DNA from: Hyphomicrobium sp.
GTDB taxonomy: Bacteria > Pseudomonadota > Alphaproteobacteria > Rhizobiales > Hyphomicrobiaceae
Assembly (NCBI GenBank): GCA_030148725.1
Contig: JASBSU010000012.1
Location: 62,001-126,000, forward strand
Direction: 5' to 3'
Length of the DNA stretch: 64,000 bases
In this document: piece after piece, positions 58,226 through 64,000 of the stretch
Layout: each line of letters starts with the position of its first letter
How positions within the stretch are numbered: the first letter of the stretch is position 1
Translations under genes and position numbers: made by a program
Notes under the pieces: generated by a model
Seen by the model: the letters and a program-made list of their open reading frames with translations, nothing else
Database searches by the model: none
Told to the model about the DNA's origin: nothing

Positions 58226-60757
58226 TCAGGCTCGGCTGCCCCCGGCCGATATCTGGCCCTCAGGGCCTTCTTGCGGCAGCGCCGGCCGTGCAGGTGCTTT
58301 AGCAGGCCGGCCGTCGACCGGAAGGCGCACAGTGACGCGCGTGCCCCGTCCTGGCTCTGAATCCAGGGAAACGGACCCGCCGTGCAGTTCCACGAGGCTT
58401 TTGACGATCGACAGCCCGAGCCCGGCACCGCGATGGCCGGAGCCCATGGTACGGCTTTCGAAGCGGTCGAAGACGCGCGCCTGCTCGTCCTTGGGGATGC
58501 CGATGCCGTTGTCGGCGATCGCGAACTCGATCGTGCCGCCATCCCGCCGCGCCGTGATGCCGATCTTGCCACCCGGCTTGGAGAATCCGACGGCATTGGA
58601 AAGCAGATTGTAGAGGATCTGCCGCAGCCGGGCCTCGTCGGCGACGAGGTGTGTCGCATCGTCGGCCACCGCGATGTGGACCGACAATCGCGCGCGTTGC
58701 GCCGCTTCGCGCACGCCGAGGATCGCCGCGTCGATCACCGCCGGAACATCTATGACGCTCTGCTTCAATTCCATCGTGCCGGCGTCCATCGTCGCCAGCG
58801 TGAGGATGTCGTCGATGATGGCGAGCAGCGTCTTGGACGAAGCTGAAATGTCTCCCAGGTACTCCGCCTGCTTCTCGTTCAGCACGCCGATGTGCGGATT
58901 GGAGAGCAGGTCGCTGAATCCGATGATGTTGGTGAGCGGTGTGCGCAGCTCGTACGACACATGGCTGATGAAGGCGTTCTTCATGCGGTCGGCTGCAATG
59001 AGCGCCTCGTTCCGCTCCTCCAGCGCGCGCTGGGCGCGCTTGCTGTCGGTGACGTCAGCGAACGTCATGAGCGTGGCGCCATCGGGAAGCGGCATCACGA
59101 CATAGTCGATGAAGCTGCCATCCGGTCGCACGAACTGTCCGCCGAATTCCTCGCGCTGTTCGTTGAACGAGGTGACGGCGCGTCCGATGACGGTCCACGT
59201 CGTGACATCGTCGAAGTACTCGCGCGCCTGCCGGATGAACGCATCGATATGCGGCTCTTCCTTCAGGGCGCGCGGCGACATTTGCCAGATCTCGGCGAGC
59301 GATGAATTGAACAGCTTCAGCCGCCCGTCGGTGCCGAACACCGCGACGCCTTCCTTGAGGCTGTCGAGCGTCTCGCGCTGCACGCCGATGAGCGCATTGT
59401 AATCGCGCTCCAGCGCGAGTCGTTCCGTCTCGTCGACAAACAGGTAGGTGAGGCCGCCGTCCGACCGCTTCTCCGCCAGAACCTGCAGCGTGCGCCCGTC
59501 GGGAAGCAGCCAAGTGTCGTCCTCGGCGGTCCCTTCGCCGTAGGCCGAGAGGATCTTCGAGCGCCACTCGGCATAGTTGACGACCTGTGGCAGCCGCCCG
59601 TGCTCGCGGAGCCGATCGAGGACGGCGCCCTCCGTCGGGCGAGACTTCAGCCATTCCTCATCGAGCTGCCACAGCTTGCGATAGGCTTCGTTGAAGAAGA
59701 CGAGCTGCTGTTGAGCGTTGAACACCGCCACTGCCGTCGCGACGCGATCCAGCGAGCGGTCGTAGTAACCGACCGCCGGTTCGCCGGCCGGCTTCTCCAG
59801 CGCCATGACGTCGATGGCCGCGGCGGCGGTCGCGTCCTCGAACGGCAGCATCGTCACGTCGTGGACGCGGCGTTCCCCGCCGACGATCAGCGGAATGCGG
59901 CCGCGATAACCTTCGCCGCGGGCCAGCGCGCGCTCCGCCGTGCGCCGCTGGCGCTGTTCGAGGAGTTCGATCTGACGTTCTTGCACTTCAACGCGGCTGC
60001 GCGCTTCGACCGCGCGCACGTAGGCATTGTTGACCCAGGTCAGGCGCCCGTCCTTTGCCCTGAGCCACACCGGAATTGCGAGAGCGTCGAGCAGCGAGCG
60101 GCTGGCGCGAACTTCTCTTGCAAGCCGATGATGCTGCGCCAGGATGCGCGCCACCTCTTCCCGGTGGCCCGTCACGTCGCGGAACCTCAGGATGGCCTTG
60201 CCGCCCGCCGTACGGCCTTCCGCCTCGACGTGCCCGCCTGCGATCGTGCGCACGATGAGGCCGAACGGCTGCCCGGTAGAAAAGAGCGCATCAATGGCAG
60301 GTTTCAGGCTGGCCGCGGAGGTCGGCTCGAGCCACTGACCGAACCGCAGGAATTTTTCAGGTGTGTCGGGCAGGCCGGGGATGTCGTGCAGCGTGAACGC
60401 CGCCACACGCAACGGCTGTCCCTGTTCCCAGAACAGGAGAATTTGCGGCTCCGACCGGATGATCGAATCGGCGGCCGCCAGATTGCGCTTCAGCCCGTCG
60501 GCCTCGGTGATCGCGCGCTGCTCTTCGCGCTTGGCCCGCACGACGGTCAGCGTCAGGAGCGCCCCGACCAGCAGGACGGCGGCGCCGATGAAACCGACGA
60601 TGGCGAGCGGCTCAAGGCCCGTGAGGCTGAAATGCGGAATCCCGCCGGCGGCAACGCCAGCCGCCAGCAGCAGCACACAGGCAAGGCTTGCCGCACCGAG
60701 CGCTAGAAGCTCGCGCAGCTTACCCTGGGACAGTCTCCTCTGAGCAGCAGCTTGCAT
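58226..60757 (-). CDS. divL: DivL-like PAS sensor kinase with Tyr at the phosphorylation site
   Basis: 843-aa membrane kinase-like protein. Two N-terminal hydrophobic segments (about 17-42 and 52-74) are followed by a long region with several PAS domains (about 300-550). The dimerisation helix then reads MKNAFISHVSYELRTPLTNIIGF and carries Tyr602 where kinases have the phospho-histidine (SHELRTPL). The ATP-binding domain keeps its N box (NLLSNAVGF), G1 (DNGIGIP) and G2 (GAGLGLSI). This is the hallmark of Caulobacter DivL, which controls CckA and thus CtrA rather than acting as a normal kinase. It lies 12 bp before tsaE-amgK. Confidence 0.88.
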   Translation of the reverse strand: MQAAAQRRLSQGKLRELLALGAASLACVLLLAAGVAAGGIPHFSLTGLEPLAIVGFIGAAVLLVGALLTLTVVRAKREEQRAITEADGLKRNLAAADSIIRSEPQILLFWEQGQPLRVAAFTLHDIPGLPDTPEKFLRFGQWLEPTSAASLKPAIDALFSTGQPFGLIVRTIAGGHVEAEGRTAGGKAILRFRDVTGHREEVARILAQHHRLAREVRASRSLLDALAIPVWLRAKDGRLTWVNNAYVRAVEARSRVEVQERQIELLEQRQRRTAERALARGEGYRGRIPLIVGGERRVHDVTMLPFEDATAAAAIDVMALEKPAGEPAVGYYDRSLDRVATAVAVFNAQQQLVFFNEAYRKLWQLDEEWLKSRPTEGAVLDRLREHGRLPQVVNYAEWRSKILSAYGEGTAEDDTWLLPDGRTLQVLAEKRSDGGLTYLFVDETERLALERDYNALIGVQRETLDSLKEGVAVFGTDGRLKLFNSSLAEIWQMSPRALKEEPHIDAFIRQAREYFDDVTTWTVIGRAVTSFNEQREEFGGQFVRPDGSFIDYVVMPLPDGATLMTFADVTDSKRAQRALEERNEALIAADRMKNAFISHVSYELRTPLTNIIGFSDLLSNPHIGVLNEKQAEYLGDISASSKTLLAIIDDILTLATMDAGTMELKQSVIDVPAVIDAAILGVREAAQRARLSVHIAVADDATHLVADEARLRQILYNLLSNAVGFSKPGGKIGITARRDGGTIEFAIADNGIGIPKDEQARVFDRFESRTMGSGHRGAGLGLSIVKSLVELHGGSVSLDSEPGRGTRVTVRLPVDGRPAKAPARPALPQEGPEGQISAGGSRA

Positions 60758-60976
60758 CGGGGTCCGTATTGATCAGCTGGGAACCCGAGACCAAAGACGC
60801 AACGAGCGACAGACAAAGGTCCGGCGGCATCGCTCCCCGAAAGGGGCGAATCGTTATGGATTATGCGGAGCCACTCCCGCCGTTGCCAGCGCGCTGGGCA
60901 TCACGGCACCCCTAGAACGGCAATTGCCGGCAGGGGTGCTGCCGGCAAGCCGCATAGTCGAGCGTTTGGTGCTGTC
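60758..60976. other. Intergenic region between ahcY and divL
   Basis: It contains the hairpins after ahcY (listed separately) and the divL promoter side. A short stem CCCC-GAAA-GGGG lies near 60834-60845. A possible 19-codon plus-strand frame at 60856-60915 is not supported enough to call. Confidence 0.4.
60924..60948 (-). terminator. Strong hairpin after ahcY
   Basis: TTGCCGGCAG, loop GGGTG, CTGCCGGCAA: a perfect 10-bp stem 28 bp past the ahcY stop. On the minus strand it is followed by TTGCCGTTCT, a weak T-tract. GCACCCCT at 60906-60913 can instead pair with AGGGGTGC at 60932-60939, overlapping this stem. Confidence 0.6.
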
Positions 60977-62380
60977 TCAGTAGCGGTAATGGTCCGACTT
61001 ATAGGGGCCGTCGGACTTCACGCCGATATAGGCCGCCTGCTCATCGGTGAGCTTGGTGAGCTTGACGCCGATCTTGTCGAGATGAAGCCGCGCGACCTTC
61101 TCGTCGAGGTGTTTGGGCAACGTATAGACCTTCTTCTCGTACTTGCCCGCGTTGCTCCACAGCTCCATCTGCGCCAGCGTCTGGTTGGTGAACGACGCCG
61201 ACATGACGAACGAGGGGTGGCCCATCGCATTGCCGAGGTTCACGAGCCGCCCCTCGGACAGCAGGATGATGCGGTGCCCATCGGGGAACTCGATCTCGTC
61301 GACTTGCGGCTTGATGTTGTTCCACTTGAGGTTCTTGAGGCCAGCCACTTCGATTTCGTTGTCGAAGTGTCCGATGTTGGCGACGATGGCGCGATCCTTC
61401 ATGGCGCGCATGTGCTCGGTCTTGATGACGTCCTTGTTGCCCGTCGCCGTGACGAAGATGTCGGCGCGCGGTGCTGCATCCTCCATCGTGACGACCTCGT
61501 AGCCTTCCATCGCCGCCTGCAGAGCGCAGATCGGGTCGATCTCGGAGACGAGCACGCGGCAGCCGGCATTGCGCAGCGACGCGGCCGAGCCCTTGCCGAC
61601 GTCGCCGAAGCCGGCCACCATCGCCACCTTGCCCGCCATCATCACGTCGGTGCCGCGACGGATGCCGTCGACCAGCGATTCGCGGCAGCCGTAGAGATTG
61701 TCGAACTTCGACTTGGTGACGGAGTCGTTGACGTTGATAGCAGGGAACAGCAACTCGCCGCGCTTCTGCATCTCATAGAGGCGGTGCACGCCTGTCGTGG
61801 TCTCTTCGGAGACGCCCTTGAGGTTCTTCGCGAGCTCGGCGAACCAGCCCGGCTTCTCCTTCAGCGTGCGCTTGATGAGATCGAACAGCACCGTCTCCTC
61901 TTCGGATCCGGCCTTGTCGAGGAACGCAGTGTCGCCCTTCTCGGCCCGCAGGCCCAGGTGCACGAGCAGCGTGGCGTCGCCGCCGTCGTCGAGGATGAGG
62001 TTCGGCGTGCCGCCGTCGCCCCACTCCAGGATGCGGCGCGTGAAGTCCCAGTATTCCTTCAGCGTCTCACCCTTGAAGGCGAACACCGGGATGCCGGCAG
62101 CCGCGATGGCGGCGGCAGCGTGATCCTGCGTCGAATAGATGTTGCACGAGGCCCAGCGGACGTCGGCACCGAGCGCCGCGAGCGTCTCGATGAGCACCGC
62201 GGTCTGGATGGTCATGTGCAGCGAGCCGGCGATCCGCGCGCCTTTCAGCGGCTGCGAGGCCCCGAACTCCTCACGGGTCGCCATGAGGCCGGGCATCTCG
62301 GTCTCGGCGATGGCGATTTCCTTGCGGCCCCAGTCGGCGAGGCTGATGTCCTTTACGACGTAGTCCGTCGGCTTACCCAT
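60977..62380 (-). CDS. ahcY: Adenosylhomocysteinase (SAH hydrolase)
   Basis: 467-aa NAD-dependent enzyme that splits S-adenosylhomocysteine into adenosine and homocysteine, removing the inhibitor of SAM-dependent methyltransferases. The order is [16 protein letters not shown] at the start, [27 protein letters not shown], the NAD-binding loop [10 protein letters not shown], and the C-terminal [13 protein letters not shown]. Length suits the proteobacterial form with the roughly 40-residue insert. AAGGAG precedes the ATG. Several methyltransferases in this window (RsmH, PrmA, Pcm) produce its substrate. Confidence 0.98.
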   Translation of the reverse strand: MGKPTDYVVKDISLADWGRKEIAIAETEMPGLMATREEFGASQPLKGARIAGSLHMTIQTAVLIETLAALGADVRWASCNIYSTQDHAAAAIAAAGIPVFAFKGETLKEYWDFTRRILEWGDGGTPNLILDDGGDATLLVHLGLRAEKGDTAFLDKAGSEEETVLFDLIKRTLKEKPGWFAELAKNLKGVSEETTTGVHRLYEMQKRGELLFPAINVNDSVTKSKFDNLYGCRESLVDGIRRGTDVMMAGKVAMVAGFGDVGKGSAASLRNAGCRVLVSEIDPICALQAAMEGYEVVTMEDAAPRADIFVTATGNKDVIKTEHMRAMKDRAIVANIGHFDNEIEVAGLKNLKWNNIKPQVDEIEFPDGHRIILLSEGRLVNLGNAMGHPSFVMSASFTNQTLAQMELWSNAGKYEKKVYTLPKHLDEKVARLHLDKIGVKLTKLTDEQAAYIGVKSDGPYKSDHYRY

Positions 62381-62848
62381 TGAGCATGGCTCCTTGCGGC
62401 TGAGCGCCTGCGGCGCTGGAGGGCGGACGACCCGGCTTCGCGGCTTTAACGGCCGCGGGTCGCCTCAGCATGGGGCCCTTCTAGCGGCGGGCCGCCGGGT
62501 ACGCAACAAAGATATAAACAAGTCCTTATATGTGCCCGCAACAGCGCTCGACAGCCGGATTGAGGTGCGCGCACCCGGCCAAGCAAACGTAACGAAGTAG
62601 GACTCGCAGCAACGATCATTTAAGTAATAATAACGGATTTTAGCATTTTTAATAACTTGAAAGAATTGAGTGGGGTATTCCCGAAAAATCGGAGACGGAA
62701 TTGGCCCAAGAGGCACGTGGGTGTCGCGATCTATGAACGGACTATTAGGCAAGTCTAATAAAAGTTAGCTCTCTTTAAGAAATGTCGAGCGTAGAGGGCT
62801 GCATAGTCGCTGCAACAAACAACAATTGTGTCTCGCAGGAGAGGCAAA
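62381..62848. promoter_or_regulatory. AT-rich intergenic region and structured ahcY leader
   Basis: 468 bp between ahcY (minus) and a TadG-like gene (plus). Near ahcY the transcribed leader can fold: on the minus strand CGCGGC and GCCGCG close a 7-nt loop, inside ACCCG-CGGGT, at about 62429-62460. ATATAA-N8-TTATAT (62512-62531) is a dyad at the likely ahcY promoter. From about 62600 the sequence is clearly AT-rich and includes TATTAG-N6-CTAATA (62743-62760). No gene seen. Confidence 0.5.
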
Positions 62849-64000
62849 ATGTTCGAATTTGACGGGGGCAGGCCGCTCTCGAAGTACTTGCGCAGGTTTC
62901 GCGACGAGGAATCGGGCAACGTCGCGATCATGGTCGCCGCGTCGTTGGTGGTGCTGCTGGTGTCTGTTGGCGCTGGTGTCGACATCAGCCGCTGGCTGAA
63001 CGCGCGCAGCCAGACTGTCGCCGCCGTTGACGCAGCTGTGCTCGCCGGCGGACGCTCTCTGCAGGTGAACAGCAAGGATAAGGCAGCCGCTGTCGCCGCC
63101 GCCCAGAAATACTACAAGGAGAACGTGACCTCGCGGCTTCCGGTCGTGGGCGACACGGTCAACTTCACGGTGGCCGAAGACGGCATGGGCGTTTCCGCGA
63201 GCGGCACGGCTTACATCAAGACGCCGTTCCTGCAGCTGGCCAACGTCGACAAGCTGCCCCTGCTGACCGCTTCGCAGACGAAGTTTTCCGGCTCCAAGAT
63301 CTCGGTCGGCGGCAATGGCGGCCAGAACGTCGAGGTGTCTATGATCCTCGACATCACCGGCTCCATGAAGGGTGAGAAGCTCGAGGCCCTCAAGGAGGCT
63401 GCGAAAGACCTCGTCAACATCGTCGTGTGGGAAGACCAGAGCCAGTACTATTCGAAGGTCGCGCTCGTCCCCTATTCGATCGGCGTCAACCTCGGCACGT
63501 CGATGGCGAACACAGCGCGCGGTACGTTGACCTCGGGCACCAAGACAACTCCGGGCGCCCAGAAGTACAAGTTCACGAACAACGGCTACCCGCAGACACA
63601 GAAAACGTTCACGGGCAGCACCTGCGTCACCGAGCGTTTGGGCACCTACGCCTACACGGACGACCCCCCGTCCACGGCGAAGGTCGGATACAACTATCCG
63701 TCCACCAACAACCCCTGCCCCTCGGCGCAGCTCATTCCGCTGACCAGCAACAAGACGACGCTGACGAACGCGATCGACTCATACCAGGCCACGGGCTCGA
63801 CCGCCGGCCATATCGGCATTGCCTGGGGCTGGTATTCGCTGTCGCCCAAGTGGGACAAGGTCTTCACCGGCACCAGCGCACCCGCTTCCTACAGCAAGCT
63901 CACGGAACTCGGTCCGAAAGGGCAGCCGCTGCTGAAGAAGATCGCCGTGCTGATGACCGATGGCGACTTCAACACCGCCTATTGCAATGGTGTCATCGCC
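62849..64000 (+). CDS. TadG-like pilus-associated vWA protein, 3' end beyond window
   Basis: At least 384 residues, open at the window edge. The N-terminal Tad motif (ESGNVAIMVAASLVVLLVSVGAGVDISRW, about 21-49) is a single membrane anchor typical of TadE/TadG proteins of the Flp/Tad pilus. A von Willebrand factor A domain follows with the metal-ion motif DITGS (168-172) and a later MTDGDFN. The start has AGGAGAGG at good spacing. No other tad genes are visible, since the window stops, so pilus function is inferred from the domain pair. Confidence 0.85.
   Translation, partial: MFEFDGGRPLSKYLRRFRDEESGNVAIMVAASLVVLLVSVGAGVDISRWLNARSQTVAAVDAAVLAGGRSLQVNSKDKAAAVAAAQKYYKENVTSRLPVVGDTVNFTVAEDGMGVSASGTAYIKTPFLQLANVDKLPLLTASQTKFSGSKISVGGNGGQNVEVSMILDITGSMKGEKLEALKEAAKDLVNIVVWEDQSQYYSKVALVPYSIGVNLGTSMANTARGTLTSGTKTTPGAQKYKFTNNGYPQTQKTFTGSTCVTERLGTYAYTDDPPSTAKVGYNYPSTNNPCPSAQLIPLTSNKTTLTNAIDSYQATGSTAGHIGIAWGWYSLSPKWDKVFTGTSAPASYSKLTELGPKGQPLLKKIAVLMTDGDFNTAYCNGVIA

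Noticed and set aside
60856-60915. 19-codon plus-strand frame beginning MDYAEPLPPL after AAGGGG
   Set aside because: Too short to judge, no downstream partner on that strand, and it overlaps the hairpins of the ahcY 3' end.
62381-62510. SAH or SAM-II riboswitch before ahcY
   Set aside because: The leader is structured, but I could not align it with the conserved cores of these riboswitches.
62465-62752. Minus-strand frame of 95 codons upstream of ahcY
   Set aside because: It covers the AT-rich promoter region and the ahcY leader; no ribosome site or domain.

Overview
The window looks like ordinary core chromosome from a GC-rich alphaproteobacterium, most likely of the order Hyphomicrobiales (Rhizobiales). 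I base this on gene order and protein features, not on a database search. The pointers are a complete division and cell-wall (dcw) cluster running on into lpxC, bamD and ligA, an FtsZ with a long Pro/Gln-rich linker, a DivL-type kinase with tyrosine in place of the phospho-histidine, AddAB instead of RecBCD, a TsaE-AmgK fusion beside MurU, and an alphaproteobacterial RNase P RNA. I found no CRISPR array, prophage, insertion sequence, tRNA or rRNA.

Region 1 (1-15 kb) is mixed. It holds a di-haem cytochrome c peroxidase, RecQ, a DUF1254/DUF1214 protein, MntR divergent from an outer-membrane beta-barrel protein, a YeiH-like exporter with its LysR regulator, an FMN reductase, three unrecognised small genes in tandem, a small secreted protein, GTP-dependent PEP carboxykinase, the RNase P RNA gene rnpB, a Tyr-rich secreted protein and a short DHFR-like protein.

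Region 2 (15.3-39.4 kb, plus strand) is the dcw cluster: mraZ, rsmH, ftsL, ftsI, murE, murF, mraY, murD, ftsW, murG, murC, murB, ddl, ftsQ, ftsA, ftsZ, then lpxC, bamD and ligA. It makes the peptidoglycan precursor (MurC-F, Ddl), links it to lipid (MraY, MurG), builds the divisome (FtsL, I, W, Q, A, Z) and supplies outer-membrane biogenesis (LpxC, BamD). A run of TGGGN-type repeats in 10-bp register lies upstream of mraZ and looks like a MraZ operator. recN, often found between bamD and ligA in related genomes, is not there.

Region 3 (39.5-48.7 kb) holds a sulfotransferase-like protein, aminopeptidase P, PrmA, a DUF3754 membrane protein, an exported J-domain protein, a bactofilin, a membrane-anchored or exported isoaspartyl methyltransferase and a small secreted protein.

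Region 4 (48.7-62.4 kb, minus strand) is a compact run: divL, tsaE-amgK, murU, addB, addA, trxA, with ahcY just upstream. It combines cell-cycle control, tRNA modification, muropeptide recycling, double-strand-break repair and redox balance. Region 5 (62.4-64 kb) is an AT-rich intergenic stretch followed by a TadG-like von Willebrand factor protein cut by the window end.

Nothing here is clearly a new defence or mobile system. The items most worth a second look are regulatory (the MraZ box, the mntR operator, the pckG/rnpB intergenic repeats, the ahcY leader) and several uncharacterised small or fused proteins.
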